Origin: Lachnospiraceae bacterium
GTDB taxonomy: Bacteria > Bacillota > Clostridia > Lachnospirales > Lachnospiraceae
Length of the DNA stretch: 45,475 nt
Direction: 5' to 3'
NCBI GenBank assembly: GCA_024682555.1
Contig: JAIKZD010000046.1
Location: 1-45,475, forward strand
Positions within the stretch are counted from its first letter, which is position 1. Each line of letters starts with the position of its first letter. Positions 1-8,805 of the stretch are shown one piece after another. Below the pieces are notes generated by a model. The model had not been told where the DNA came from. It searched no databases and saw only the letters and a list, made by a program, of their open reading frames with translations. Position numbers and translations under genes: made by a program.

Positions 1-71
1 AACATCGCAGTACCGCAACCCATTATAACGAGTACGGCAGTTCCGATCAATTCAGCAAAAAACTTTTTCAT
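1..71 (-). CDS. MIP-family aquaporin/glycerol facilitator, N-terminal fragment
   Basis: The start codon is at 71 on the minus strand and the gene runs off the window edge after about 23 codons. The visible residues (MKKFFAELIGTAVLVIMGCG) match the first transmembrane helix of AqpZ/GlpF-type channels, which usually opens with a K-F-x-A-E-x-x-G-T pattern. An AAGGAG ribosome binding site precedes the start, and a promoter lies at 111-139. By family it would be an inner-membrane channel for water or small solutes such as glycerol. Only the first helix is visible, so the subtype cannot be assigned. Confidence 0.75.
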   Translation of the reverse strand, partial: MKKFFAELIGTAVLVIMGCGTAM

Positions 72-110
72 GAAATTAAAAATCTCCTTCCCTTTTTTTG
101 ATCATCTATC

Positions 111-139
111 ATACTATTCTTTTTCACATATAATGTCAA
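111..139 (-). promoter_or_regulatory. sigma-A promoter for the aquaporin gene
   Basis: On the minus strand TTGACA (134-139) is followed after 17 bases by TAGTAT (111-116). The predicted start is about 30 bases upstream of the aquaporin start codon. The -35 box is a perfect consensus and the -10 matches at four of six positions. Confidence 0.7.
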
Positions 140-163
140 AAAATATCAAAACCTGCCTGCCCG

Positions 164-1027
164 TTATAAGGTGGTTGACATAAAATACGGGTCGAAAACC
201 GCATTACAAAACCTGCTTCCGTCATGATATGTATATATCATCGAGGCTGCAAAAAACAGGACGAAGAAGGCAATGGCTATGTAATCGTTTCGAAGAAGCG
301 GTCTTGCCGAGTACCATGTCCTCTTCTTGTGCTTGCCGAATCCCCTGAGTTCCATGGCATTCGAGATCGTGTCGATCCGGTCCATACTGGAAAAAACAAG
401 AGGAAAGATTATGGAAGACGTTTCCCTGATCCGCTTAAAAAGGCCCGCTTTTTTGCTCATCTCGATGCCCCTGGCCTGGGAAGCATTCTTTATCTTGCGG
501 AAATCATTCTGCACATCGGGAATATAGCGAAGGGCAAGGGCAAAGGAATAACAGATATTATAATTGAGTCCTGCCCTGTTGAGGGAAGCGGCCAGCTCGC
601 TGGGATCCGTTGTTACCAGGAATATGAATACCGCCGGAATAAAGGTGAAATACTTGAGTATGATATTCATTTCATAAAAGAGCTGCTCCCTGGTAAGATC
701 GTAGCGGCCGAAGAGATGGCAGATGACGGTTTTCTGATTGTAGATCCCGCAGCCCTCATAGGGTGAAAAAAAGAAGATCGCCGTGACATTAATGCAGAGA
801 AACAGGAGTATAAACCAGAATACCGTTCCCACCTGATCCCATCTTGTCTTTGAAGCGGCAAATATCACAAACCCCAGTATGAGCATCACAAAAAGCACGA
901 TGGTATCGTAGGTCAGCATGCTGGCAAGGGACCAGGTCAGGAAGAATATAAGCTTTGTAAATCCTGACAGTTCGTGAATGACCGTATTCTTTTTTTCATA
1001 ATTCAGTACTCTTGATCTTTTAGCCAT
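164..1027 (-). CDS. ecfT: ECF transporter transmembrane component EcfT
   Basis: This is the CbiQ/EcfT-type membrane scaffold of an energy-coupling-factor vitamin or metal importer, and it links the ATPase to the substrate-binding S component. The 287-residue protein has several hydrophobic segments. It carries the two Ala-Arg-Gly-type coupling motifs of the family: AQARG near residue 187 and the variant MELRG near residue 227, which fit the grooves of the ATPase domains. The gene is third in an operon behind the S component (2796-3350) and the fused ATPase (1020-2771). Its ATG overlaps the end of the ATPase gene by 8 bases, which points to translational coupling. A weak dyad with a T-rich run (about 143-176) may end transcription. 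Confidence 0.9.
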   Translation of the reverse strand: MAKRSRVLNYEKKNTVIHELSGFTKLIFFLTWSLASMLTYDTIVLFVMLILGFVIFAASKTRWDQVGTVFWFILLFLCINVTAIFFFSPYEGCGIYNQKTVICHLFGRYDLTREQLFYEMNIILKYFTFIPAVFIFLVTTDPSELAASLNRAGLNYNICYSFALALRYIPDVQNDFRKIKNASQARGIEMSKKAGLFKRIRETSSIIFPLVFSSMDRIDTISNAMELRGFGKHKKRTWYSARPLLRNDYIAIAFFVLFFAASMIYTYHDGSRFCNAVFDPYFMSTTL

Positions 1028-2771
1028 TACTGTTTATTTCCCCGGTTTTCTTTTCAGCAGAAGCTTCTTTTTTCCTTACCGACCTTTCATAGCTTATAAA
1101 TCTGTTAACGAAATCCGAAGGATCTTCGATCCCGCATCTGACCGAAAGATCATATAAGGACGTTTTCTTGAGATAGGCCTTATCAGCCACTTCTTCATCC
1201 GTGAGCACCATGGAAGGAGCCGTATCGAGTAAGAGCCTTCCGTCCGAAAGAACGATGGCTCTGTCGGTATATTCAAGCATCAGATGCATGTCATGGGTGA
1301 TCATTATTATGGTAATGCCAAGATTTTCATGCAGTCCCTTCAGAAACTCCATGATCTCGGTATAATGCATGAAATCCTGTCCGGCAGTCGGTTCGTCAAG
1401 GATAATGATCTCTGGATCCATGACAAGGATAGACGCTATGGTCATTCTTTTTTTCTGTCCGAAGCTTAATGCCGACACCGGCCAGTTCCTGAAAGGATAT
1501 AGGCCGCAGATCTTTAAGGTATCATATACCTTTTTCCTGATCTCCTCTTCGGGAACATCTCTTACCTTAAGTCCCAGGGCAACTTCGTCATAGATCATGG
1601 GCTTTGAGGTCATCTGATTAGGATTCTGCATCACCAGACCCACATGTTCTCCTCTTTCCTTTATGGAAAGAGGCGTAATGTCCATACCCTTCAGCTTTAT
1701 GACGCCCTCATCCGGATCATTAAACCCGCAGATGAGGCCGGCAAGAGTTGATTTCCCGGCACCGTTCTTTCCGACAATGCTTAACATCTCGCCTTTTTTT
1801 ACGCTGAAACTTATATCCTTAAGGGTCTGTTTCCCTTCACCATAGGAAAATGAAAGCCCGGATATCTCAAGTACAGGCTCTGTCTCTTTTTCTTCCTGTG
1901 CAGGTGTTATTGACCCGTAGAAATTCCTTACGGATTCCCTGTATGCGGAAAGATCCATCGTATCGATATGCGAAGGCCCGCTCTCCTTTGTGATTACACA
2001 GCCCGCATGCCTGATGGCTGCGATATAGAGGGGTTCCCTTATACCGCTTTCCGTCAGAAGATCCGTGCTTAAAAGTTCATCAGGAGACATATCCGCCAGG
2101 ATACGCCCGTCAGATATGAGCACGATCCTGTCCACATCCTTATAAAGCACATCCTCGAGACGGTGTTCTATGATGATTATGGTCTTATCTTCATTATTGT
2201 TAAGCTCATCTATAAGTGTTACGGCCTTTTTTCCCGTTGCCGGATCCAGGTTTGCAAGGGGTTCGTCAAACAAAAGAACATCCACATTGTCTATCATGAC
2301 ACCTGCTAAGGACACTCTCTGTTTCTGTCCTCCGGACAGCTCCCCCGGTGCTCCCGAAAGAAAGTCCGAAAGTTCTACCTGTTTTGCAACTCTGTCTACA
2401 CGCTCGTGCATCTCGTCCCTGTCTGTCATATCATTCTCAAGGACAAAAGCAATATCCTCGGCCACGGTAAGCCCCACAAACTGGCCGTCCGTGTCCTGCA
2501 AAACGGTTCCCACGATCTTTGAGAGACCGAAGATCCCCAGATCCTTCGGATCCTGTCCCCCGACCTTTAAGGACCCCGTGATGTCTCCGGAATATGAAAA
2601 AGGCACCAGCCCATTTATACAATGAGCCAGTGTCGATTTTCCGGAACCCGAGGGACCTGCGATCATTATCTTCTCACCTCTGTATATGGTAAGATCAATG
2701 TTTTTCAGCGTAGGTTCGGTCTGCGATCTGTATTTAAAGGAAAAATCCGTAAATTCAATGATCGGTTCCAT
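1020..2771 (-). CDS. ECF transporter ATPase, two ABC domains fused
   Basis: This protein hydrolyses ATP to drive the ECF importer. It is 583 residues long and holds two ABC ATPase domains, which in many ECF systems are separate EcfA1 and EcfA2 proteins. Domain 1 has Walker A GPSGSGKST, signature LSGGQ and Walker B VLLFDEP. Domain 2 (from about residue 300) has Walker A GKNGAGKST, a variant signature LSFGQ and Walker B IIILDEP. The fused layout resembles YkoD-type ATPases. The gene sits 24 bases after the S component and overlaps ecfT at its 3' end. Both nucleotide sites look intact, apart from the Gly-to-Phe change in the second signature. Confidence 0.93.
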   Translation of the reverse strand: MEPIIEFTDFSFKYRSQTEPTLKNIDLTIYRGEKIMIAGPSGSGKSTLAHCINGLVPFSYSGDITGSLKVGGQDPKDLGIFGLSKIVGTVLQDTDGQFVGLTVAEDIAFVLENDMTDRDEMHERVDRVAKQVELSDFLSGAPGELSGGQKQRVSLAGVMIDNVDVLLFDEPLANLDPATGKKAVTLIDELNNNEDKTIIIIEHRLEDVLYKDVDRIVLISDGRILADMSPDELLSTDLLTESGIREPLYIAAIRHAGCVITKESGPSHIDTMDLSAYRESVRNFYGSITPAQEEKETEPVLEISGLSFSYGEGKQTLKDISFSVKKGEMLSIVGKNGAGKSTLAGLICGFNDPDEGVIKLKGMDITPLSIKERGEHVGLVMQNPNQMTSKPMIYDEVALGLKVRDVPEEEIRKKVYDTLKICGLYPFRNWPVSALSFGQKKRMTIASILVMDPEIIILDEPTAGQDFMHYTEIMEFLKGLHENLGITIIMITHDMHLMLEYTDRAIVLSDGRLLLDTAPSMVLTDEEVADKAYLKKTSLYDLSVRCGIEDPSDFVNRFISYERSVRKKEASAEKKTGEINSNG

Positions 2772-2795
2772 ATAAATGATCTATCCCCGTTCTGC

Positions 2796-3350
2796 CTAAT
2801 CTTCCTTTTTCAGGCTGTCGGATTTTGCACCGATCATGGAATAACCATAGCACAGCAGACTTCCAAGGATGCATGCTATTATTATGTTTCCGAGAAATGC
2901 AAAAAATCCCTGAACAAATACCTTGTTTACAGGCTCCTTGTAGATCACGATATCAAGCAAAGGAGCCGCAACTATCCAGGCAACCGCCTGGGAAGCGATC
3001 TGAACGATATTAAAGGTAATGACCGCATTCCTGTCAAAACCGCCTTCTTTAACCTTATAACGGTCAACAAACAATCCGATGGCTATACCGACTATGGCTT
3101 CGGGAATTACCCAGCTCCACCATACTCCGCCATAAAAAAGAGCATCTCCAAGGGCATGACCTAAAAGTCCCACGATACCGCCGACGATGGGTCCGAATAC
3201 GGCCGCAAAGAAACCAAGAAGCGCTACTCTCGGCTGTAATGCGGTATTCGGGACAAATCCCAGAGGGATCTGGATCTCCGTGAGAGCTACGAATAACGCA
3301 GTCCCTATACCTGCCGCAACAACTTCTCTGATACCAAACTTCGATTTCAT
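2796..3350 (-). CDS. ECF transporter S component, UPF0397 family
   Basis: This is the substrate-capture membrane subunit of the ECF importer (184 residues from the chosen start). The sequence matches the UPF0397/ECF-ribofla_trS family: a VVAxGIGTALFVAL-type N-terminus, FVPNTALQPR, FGPIVGGIVGLLGHALGD and a WWSWV segment. Five to six hydrophobic helices are visible. An in-frame ATG lies 15 bases upstream (3365), but the GGGAGGTG ribosome binding site falls within those codons, so the ATG at 3350 is the better start. The family name suggests riboflavin, but the substrate is not settled by sequence, and a thiamine-related or other vitamin is possible. It is first in the operon with the fused ATPase and EcfT. 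Confidence 0.88.
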   Translation of the reverse strand: MKSKFGIREVVAAGIGTALFVALTEIQIPLGFVPNTALQPRVALLGFFAAVFGPIVGGIVGLLGHALGDALFYGGVWWSWVIPEAIVGIAIGLFVDRYKVKEGGFDRNAVITFNIVQIASQAVAWIVAAPLLDIVIYKEPVNKVFVQGFFAFLGNIIIACILGSLLCYGYSMIGAKSDSLKKED

Positions 3351-3352
3351 TT

Positions 3353-3404
3353 CAACACCTCCCATAATAGGTCTGTCCGGGCTTTACCCGTCATTAACCT
3401 GCCT
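3353..3404 (-). promoter_or_regulatory. short structured leader of the ECF operon
   Basis: The roughly 55-base 5' leader between the promoter and the S-component gene can fold into a two-tier hairpin: AGGT pairs with ACCT, then CGGG with CCCG across a TAAAG loop, with purine-rich unpaired bases between the stems. It ends just before the GGGAGGTG ribosome binding site. I could not match it to the TPP, FMN, cobalamin, THF or preQ1 consensus. It may be a small regulatory element or chance pairing. Confidence 0.3.
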
Positions 3405-3411
3405 CCTCTAC

Positions 3412-3440
3412 AGTATAATGTTTATTTAAAAAAATAACAA
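3412..3440 (-). promoter_or_regulatory. promoter for the ECF transporter operon
   Basis: On the minus strand TTGTTA (3435-3440) is followed after 17 bases by TATACT (3412-3417). The predicted transcript begins near 3405, leaving a leader of about 55 bases. Each box matches the consensus at four or five positions. Confidence 0.55.
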
Positions 3441-3474
3441 CATGAACTGTCCGCAGCATGCACCGGCGGGGGTG

Positions 3475-4272
3475 TCAGCGGCGCTGGCGCGCAGCCCGCC
3501 TGAATACCGGCTGTTCCGCCTTTTCGGTCTCGAAAACATAAGAGAAGGGATCCCTGTCCGTTTCCGATCCGATGAAAGACACACCGGGGATCTTCCCTGA
3601 AAGGGTCTCTGCAAGATGTTTTACGATAATGATCTCGGTACCGTAATGCCCGGCGGCTATCATGGGCATCCCCTCATGCATGGCATCCAGTGCATTATGA
3701 TGTGATACTTCACCTGTAAGAAAGACATCAATTCCTTCATTAAGGGCCTGCTCCCATGAGCTTCCGGCACTTCCCCCGATGAGTGCAACTGTTTTTACCG
3801 TATTTTCACCCAAAGTATATTTTACCGGGGCCTTAAGCGCTCCGGATACTTTTTCCGCCAGTTCCCTGACGGTGACCGGTTCACTCAGGGTTCCTTTTCT
3901 GCCCATATCCGCAAAGATCTCCACATCATTAAGCCCGATGATCCCTGCAAGAACATCATTTACGCCGCCCATGACGCTGTCGAGATTTGTATGCATGCAG
4001 ATGGCGGAAATATCTTTTTTGATAAGGAGGCTGATAAGATCGGTTCTCTTTACCTTCTTAACTCCCTTAAATATGACCGGATGATGGGAAAGTATCAGTT
4101 TACACCCTTTAGCCTCTGCCTCTCTGATCACCTCTTTTGTGATATCAAGGGTCACCAGAACCCTGTCGACATCATTATCCATATTGACAAGTAGTCCGGA
4201 ATTGTCCCAGTCTTCACATAGATCCAAAGGGATCAGGTCAGATATTATCTTATATATTTCATTAACGTTCAT
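3475..4272 (-). CDS. Nif3-like dinuclear metal-centre protein
   Basis: This is a member of the NIF3/YqfO/YbgI family, toroidal hexamers that bind two metal ions per subunit. The cellular role is unsettled (hydrolase-like, linked to GTP cyclohydrolase I type 2 annotations). The 265-residue protein carries the expected metal-ligand motifs: ILSHHP, CMHTNLD, GEVSHH and AGHYGTE. Its length fits the short form without the extra central domain. An AAGGAG ribosome binding site lies 6 bases before the ATG. It follows proS on the same strand but is separated from it by a terminator hairpin. The C-terminus ends in an Arg-rich tail. Confidence 0.9.
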   Translation of the reverse strand: MNVNEIYKIISDLIPLDLCEDWDNSGLLVNMDNDVDRVLVTLDITKEVIREAEAKGCKLILSHHPVIFKGVKKVKRTDLISLLIKKDISAICMHTNLDSVMGGVNDVLAGIIGLNDVEIFADMGRKGTLSEPVTVRELAEKVSGALKAPVKYTLGENTVKTVALIGGSAGSSWEQALNEGIDVFLTGEVSHHNALDAMHEGMPMIAAGHYGTEIIIVKHLAETLSGKIPGVSFIGSETDRDPFSYVFETEKAEQPVFRRAARQRR

Positions 4273-4318
4273 TCGGATCTCCTTTTCCTTCTGATATCCA
4301 GCCCGGATTTCTTCTTAT

Positions 4319-4374
4319 AAAAATGCCGGCGTATAAAAATGCCGGCGTACCGCAAAAGGTAAAGCCGGCATTTT
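4319..4374 (-). terminator. proS terminator with a duplicated 3' arm
   Basis: Directly after the proS stop codon the minus-strand transcript reads AAAATGCCGGC, a 17-base loop, then GCCGGCATTTTT. A second copy of GCCGGCATTTTT follows after four bases. Either 3' arm can pair with the single 5' arm (4364-4374), giving two alternative intrinsic terminators. Confidence 0.8.
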
Positions 4375-4376
4375 GA

Positions 4377-5819
4377 TCAATAAGCTACGCCCCAGTAAAT
4401 AAGCCTCTTCGCAGGCTTCCCGCAGCAGACGCAGGTGTCGGAAACCGCTTCCCCGACAAGGGGCATGCATCTTGAAGTTACGCCCGCGATCTCCTTCATT
4501 TTTTCTTCGCATTCCACGTTTTCACACCACATGGTCTTTGCAAATCCGCCTTCATTTTCTATGAAATCCTTAACCTCTTCGGCTGTTTTGCAGACCTTCG
4601 TATGCTTTTCCCTGTTCTCAAGGGCTCTCTTATAGAGATTGTCATGTATCCTGTCAAGGGTTTCCTCAACAGCCTTTTCAAGGTTCTCAAGAGGCACTTC
4701 CGTCTTCTCTCCGGTATCCCTTGAACAGATGCAGCAGACACCCTTTTCCATATCCTTGGGGCCTATCTCAACTCTTACGGGAACACCCTTCATCTCGTAC
4801 TCGGCAGCCTTCCATCCGAAGGAATGATCGGATACATCTGTTTTGGTCCTTATTCCGGCAGCCTTAAGCCTCTCTTCGAGTCCGTAAGCCGCATCTATGA
4901 CACCTTCCTTATGCTGCGCTACGGGAACGATGATCACCTGAATGGGTGCGATCCGCGGAGGCAGTATGAGACCGTTGTTGTCGCCGTGCGTCATGATGAT
5001 GCCGCCTATGAGCCTTGTGGATACTCCCCAGCTCGTCTGATGAGGATAATGTAATTTATTGTCTCTTCCGGTAAACTGAATATCGAAAGCCTTCGCAAAA
5101 CCGTCACCGAAATAGTGGCTCGTTCCGGCCTGAAGTGCCTTTCTGTCATGCATCATGCACTCAACCGTATAGGTCTCCTCGGCTCCGTTAAATTTTTCCT
5201 TATCCGTCTTGATACCCTTTACAACAGGCATGGCAAGCACGTTTTCGCAAAAATCCGCATATACGTCAAGCATCCGCCTTGTCTCTTCTATGGCTTCCTC
5301 GGGGGTTTCATGCATGGTGTGGCCTTCCTGCCATAAGAATTCACGGTGTCTTAAAAAAGGCCTTGAGCTCTTTTCCCATCTGAGTACAGAGCACCACTGG
5401 TTATAGAGCTTGGGCAGATCCTTGTAGGAATGGATTATATCCTTATAGTGATCACAGAAAAGGGTCTCCGATGTGGGCCTGATACAGTATCTTTCCTCAA
5501 GCTCGTCGCTTCCGCCATAGGTCACCCATGCACACTCCGGTGCAAAGCCCTCAACGTGATCCTTTTCCTTTTGTAACAGAGACTCGGGAATGAGCATCGG
5601 AAGATATACATTCTCATGACCTGTCTTCTTGAACTCCGCATCCATCAGCCCCTGGATATTTTCCCATATCGCATATCCGTACGGACGGTAGATGAACAGT
5701 CCCCTGATGGAGGAATAATCTATAAGCTCGGCCTTTTTGCACACATCGGTGAACCACTGCGCAAAATCAACCTCCATATTGGTGATCTCTTTTACTTCCT
5801 TCATTTTCTTCTCTCCCAT
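4377..5819 (-). CDS. proS: prolyl-tRNA synthetase, archaeal/eukaryal type
   Basis: This enzyme charges tRNA-Pro with proline in the cytoplasm. The 480-residue protein is the short class IIa form without the inserted editing domain of the bacterial type. Class II motifs are visible: motif 2 around [24 protein letters not shown] and motif 3 near the [16 protein letters not shown] segment. An anticodon-binding domain follows. The C-terminal zinc-type extension has Cys pairs (CCICS, CVCCGK) and ends in the typical Trp-Gly-Val-Ala-Tyr. The start may be the ATG at 5819 or the in-frame ATG five codons later; both have plausible GGGAG-type sites. A good promoter lies 33 bases upstream and a terminator follows. 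Confidence 0.97.
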   Translation of the reverse strand: MGEKKMKEVKEITNMEVDFAQWFTDVCKKAELIDYSSIRGLFIYRPYGYAIWENIQGLMDAEFKKTGHENVYLPMLIPESLLQKEKDHVEGFAPECAWVTYGGSDELEERYCIRPTSETLFCDHYKDIIHSYKDLPKLYNQWCSVLRWEKSSRPFLRHREFLWQEGHTMHETPEEAIEETRRMLDVYADFCENVLAMPVVKGIKTDKEKFNGAEETYTVECMMHDRKALQAGTSHYFGDGFAKAFDIQFTGRDNKLHYPHQTSWGVSTRLIGGIIMTHGDNNGLILPPRIAPIQVIIVPVAQHKEGVIDAAYGLEERLKAAGIRTKTDVSDHSFGWKAAEYEMKGVPVRVEIGPKDMEKGVCCICSRDTGEKTEVPLENLEKAVEETLDRIHDNLYKRALENREKHTKVCKTAEEVKDFIENEGGFAKTMWCENVECEEKMKEIAGVTSRCMPLVGEAVSDTCVCCGKPAKRLIYWGVAY

Positions 5820-5851
5820 GATAAGTCTCCCATAGTAATCATTTTCGTGTT

Positions 5852-5880
5852 ATTCTATCATCTTTCAATTATGCTGTCCA
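5852..5880 (-). promoter_or_regulatory. sigma-A promoter for proS
   Basis: On the minus strand TGGACA (5875-5880), a 17-base spacer and TAGAAT (5852-5857) each match the consensus at five of six positions. The promoter sits in the gap between the MBL pseudogene and proS. Confidence 0.7.
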
Positions 5881-5900
5881 TTCCGATGTGTCAAAACAGC

Positions 5901-6605
5901 TCAAATCTGCTGCCGACCTCTATCCTCTGCTTTATCCCGCCCGACAGGGATTTTCCGATCATGTTTTCTGCATACTACGGATGATTCTTTAAGAATAATG
6001 TCCGTAAAGTCATATTTCCCCCAGAGATGCATCGGTGACCAGAATCTTATATCCGCGATCTCAATGTACCTCTTTACGGTCAGATATGCAACATCCTTAA
6101 ACCGCGGATCAAGAGGCAGCATCGCGTAATCTATCGTTTTTCCCTTAAGAGGCTCGGTATAGTGGTCAAAAAGGATCCTTGTGTCCCTTACATATATATC
6201 ATAACCCGGCACCTCCGCCCCGGAAATTTCCTCTGAATCTCAGCACACCGCCTTAAATATTCATCTTCCCCAATCGTCAGCATGCAAAAAAGATCTCCCG
6301 CGTGATAGAAGGTCTTTCCTTCGGTCCGGACAAGAAAGGCGACCCCAAGATCCGTGGAATTAAGTAAATTAACGGTAATATCATTCTCGGCTATATCAAC
6401 GATCAGCTTCTGTTCTCCGTCAAAAAAGCTGATCCTGTCCATAATGTCCTCAGGCAGCCTGTCGAGCATTTCTTCAATGGACGATTCACTATGGTCATAG
6501 CCGAGAGTTCGGGTGACCGCCTGCAAGAGAAAACACCGCAGGATTGAAATGATCGGAATGAACGTGGCTCACAAAAATGCACAATGCCTTGTCACCCCTG
6601 ATCAT
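5901..6605 (-). pseudogene. MBL-fold hydrolase remnant, 5'-truncated and frame-shifted
   Basis: Three reading frames together encode pieces of one metallo-beta-lactamase-fold protein of the UlaG-like kind. A 36-codon piece starting at 6605 holds the zinc motif SHVHSDHFNP. A second piece (6526-6188) holds LPEDIMDRI, NSTDLGVAFLVRTEGKT and FYHAGDL. A third (6212-5901) holds YAMLPLDPRF and SPMHLWGKYD. At least two frameshifts separate them. The N-terminal strand region expected before the HxHxDH motif is missing, because the preceding gene ends right there (stop codon 6604-6602). It is non-functional as it stands and probably marks an old recombination junction. Confidence 0.85.
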
Positions 6606-7954
6606 CGGAAGTCTGCCGCCGGATGTTTGAACTCGTACTTATAGTAGTCATATATCCTGTCTTTATCACGAAATTCATTGTACAGTCCGGGATTGCCGCA
6701 AAAAACATTATTATTGCCGTTAAACAGGTTTGATGTATCTACTATGTGCCACTTCTCACCAATCTTTAACATATTCCAGGCATTCAGATTCCACTCTTCA
6801 CGGACCTTATCTGCATTAGAACCATCCTTGCTTACATAACCTGAAACTGTTAGGCATTCATATCCCAGATATAACATTACCGCCTGAAAAGTCTTTGCAA
6901 AGCCTTCCCAGACCGAAAATCTTTTTTCCGCAAACGACGCTACTGAATGGGCATATACATTTGTCAAACAGGCATTGTCTACGGGTATATTGTCATGCAG
7001 GAAGCCACTACACATCTCATCATAAATATACTGAGCGGTTTTCTCATCATCTGCGCCTTTCGGCAATGAACGCACGATCTCTGATATCTCTTTTTCAATC
7101 AGTTTACGGTACCTTTTTCTTGTGCTTCCGAGTCTGAACGCATCATCGACCGCTACTAACGACAGCTGTTTCTCCGGATTTCCAAAAACCTCATAAGTAT
7201 ATGCAAAATACGCAAGCGGGCAGTCATGAAAAGCAGCGATCGTAGCTTTCTTTGCCTCCTCATAACTTACACTGTATCGTCTGCAGTCAAAATAGTCTTT
7301 ATACCAGAATGTCTTTCCGTTAGCGTTTATCTCAAAATCATCGATGTCATCTTCATTCGTATAATACTTTTTCAGGGTACGCATGACAGTATTATAATAT
7401 GTGATCAGATTTTTCCCGTTCTGTGCTGTTTTTAACCTGTTAAAACCAAAATTTCCACAGCATCTGTCAAAGAAATCATCCTTTATCCTCTCACGCTTCT
7501 CGTTTTTCTGTCCAAATGATCTTTTTGGTGTTTCGTGAACATCCTTTCCTGCAGTGGCTTTATCATTATCTTTTTGTTCACTTTTTGTTTTTCCGGCAGT
7601 ACAGCCTTCAGTTTCAGACAGCCGGACAGACTTCACCGATCCTGTGAATACATATGAAAAACAGCTCAGAAACCTGCCCCTCCAGCTTTCATTATAGCCG
7701 CATTCATTGATCAGAAACTCACCAAGCCTGTCATAATACAGGCTGCTTCCGTCCGTTCTGTTCTCATATGCAGTGTATAGAAGTTTTCCTATTTCATCAG
7801 AATAATTTCTGCAGATCTTTCGCAAAAAACTTATATCGTCAGAAATCTCCGGATTGAGGTCCTCCATCGCATTTATGAAGCTGTCGATCCTTACTATGGA
7901 CTCCGGTCCCGTTAATTCTATTGTCTTCCTGATCGTTTCATGAATATCAGGCAT
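6602..7954 (-). CDS. shared helical domain plus degenerate transglutaminase-like domain
   Basis: This 450-residue protein opens with a helical domain of about 105 residues that recurs in the proteins at 9316 and 11091 (pattern: I-x-K-x-I-E-L, F-I-N-A-x-E-D-L-N-P, Y-S-D-E-I-G-K-L-L, N-E-C-G-Y-N-E). A charged linker follows, then a transglutaminase/CEP1-like region with the diagnostic NAWNMLKIGEKWHIVDTSNLF block. At the expected catalytic Cys there is Trp-Glu-Gly (SVWEGFAKTF), and the His of the usual HAWN is Asn, so catalysis is probably lost. The gene starts behind GTGAGGAAAT. It is separated from the main island by a PNPOx-ROK pair, but the shared domain ties it to the island. Its 3' end abuts the MBL pseudogene. 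Likely an adaptor or substrate-binding protein; this is inference. Confidence 0.75.
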   Translation of the reverse strand: MPDIHETIRKTIELTGPESIVRIDSFINAMEDLNPEISDDISFLRKICRNYSDEIGKLLYTAYENRTDGSSLYYDRLGEFLINECGYNESWRGRFLSCFSYVFTGSVKSVRLSETEGCTAGKTKSEQKDNDKATAGKDVHETPKRSFGQKNEKRERIKDDFFDRCCGNFGFNRLKTAQNGKNLITYYNTVMRTLKKYYTNEDDIDDFEINANGKTFWYKDYFDCRRYSVSYEEAKKATIAAFHDCPLAYFAYTYEVFGNPEKQLSLVAVDDAFRLGSTRKRYRKLIEKEISEIVRSLPKGADDEKTAQYIYDEMCSGFLHDNIPVDNACLTNVYAHSVASFAEKRFSVWEGFAKTFQAVMLYLGYECLTVSGYVSKDGSNADKVREEWNLNAWNMLKIGEKWHIVDTSNLFNGNNNVFCGNPGLYNEFRDKDRIYDYYKYEFKHPAADFR

Positions 7955-8019
7955 ATTTCCTCACCGTTCCAGATCTGTTTTTCCTGCCATAAGGCCTTAT
8001 ACTTCAAAACCACTATCTC

Positions 8020-8805
8020 TCAGCAAAGCGTGGTAAGTCCCTGCATCACGGTATCGGGATCCTCAAGGAGAGCAAACCTGATCTTGTCGGAAGAAACCGG
8101 TGTCTTAAACTCTTCCTGTATCCCGGCAAAGATCCGTTTTCCCTGAGATGCAATGATACCGCCGGATAAGCCTATGGTCCTCGGTCTGAAGATCACTGCA
8201 AGATTCGTAAGCAATCCTCCCACTCTCAGTCCAAAGTGACGATAAGGATCACCATCGAAGTTTTCCTCGAGCTCCCTAAGGCCTTCCGCGCCGAGTTTTC
8301 TATATACTTCGTACGGCGCCTCCCTGGTCCTTAACAGATAGTCCCCGATATCCCAGTTTCCGCCGCTGCAGGTTCTGATGATCTCGCCTTTTTCATTTAT
8401 CACACCGAAAGAAACAGCGGTTCCGAAAGCCAGATGTATGGCGCCGAATCTTACGTCTCTCCCGGGTACCAGCAGGGCTCTTGTATGAGCCTCGCCGTCA
8501 TTTACTACCGATACTTTGGCAAACGGGAATTCTTTGTTCAGCATCTTTACCGTATCGCCCTCGAGATACGGTGCACACCTGCATTCAATGAACCGTCCGT
8601 TTTCCGGATCTATAAAGCCGGCACTGGAGATCGCGATCTTCTTTAGATGGTTCGTCCCCTGCCGCTTTTTTATCATCTTTGTGAATTCATCAAAAGAACT
8701 GATATTATTAAAGGTCTCGATCTTTCCGATCTTTTTGTCTTTATATTCCGCGACCTTGATCCCCGATCCGCCTATATCTATAAGTATGTTGACAGCATTC
8801 ATCAT
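8020..8805 (-). CDS. ROK-family sugar kinase-like protein
   Basis: A 261-residue member of the ASKHA/ROK superfamily. The phosphate-binding DIGGSGIKV motif is at residues 10-18. The catalytic-base region VVNDGEAH (Asp103) and a second phosphate loop FGTAVSFGVI are present. The zinc-binding Cys-rich motif of classical ROK kinases is absent, as in ROK-like sugar or N-acyl-mannosamine kinases lacking it. By family it would phosphorylate a sugar; the substrate is unknown. Its ATG overlaps the stop of the upstream PNPOx gene by one base (TAATG), so the two are translationally coupled. Neither shows a link to the surrounding island. Confidence 0.8.
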   Translation of the reverse strand: MMNAVNILIDIGGSGIKVAEYKDKKIGKIETFNNISSFDEFTKMIKKRQGTNHLKKIAISSAGFIDPENGRFIECRCAPYLEGDTVKMLNKEFPFAKVSVVNDGEAHTRALLVPGRDVRFGAIHLAFGTAVSFGVINEKGEIIRTCSGGNWDIGDYLLRTREAPYEVYRKLGAEGLRELEENFDGDPYRHFGLRVGGLLTNLAVIFRPRTIGLSGGIIASQGKRIFAGIQEEFKTPVSSDKIRFALLEDPDTVMQGLTTLC

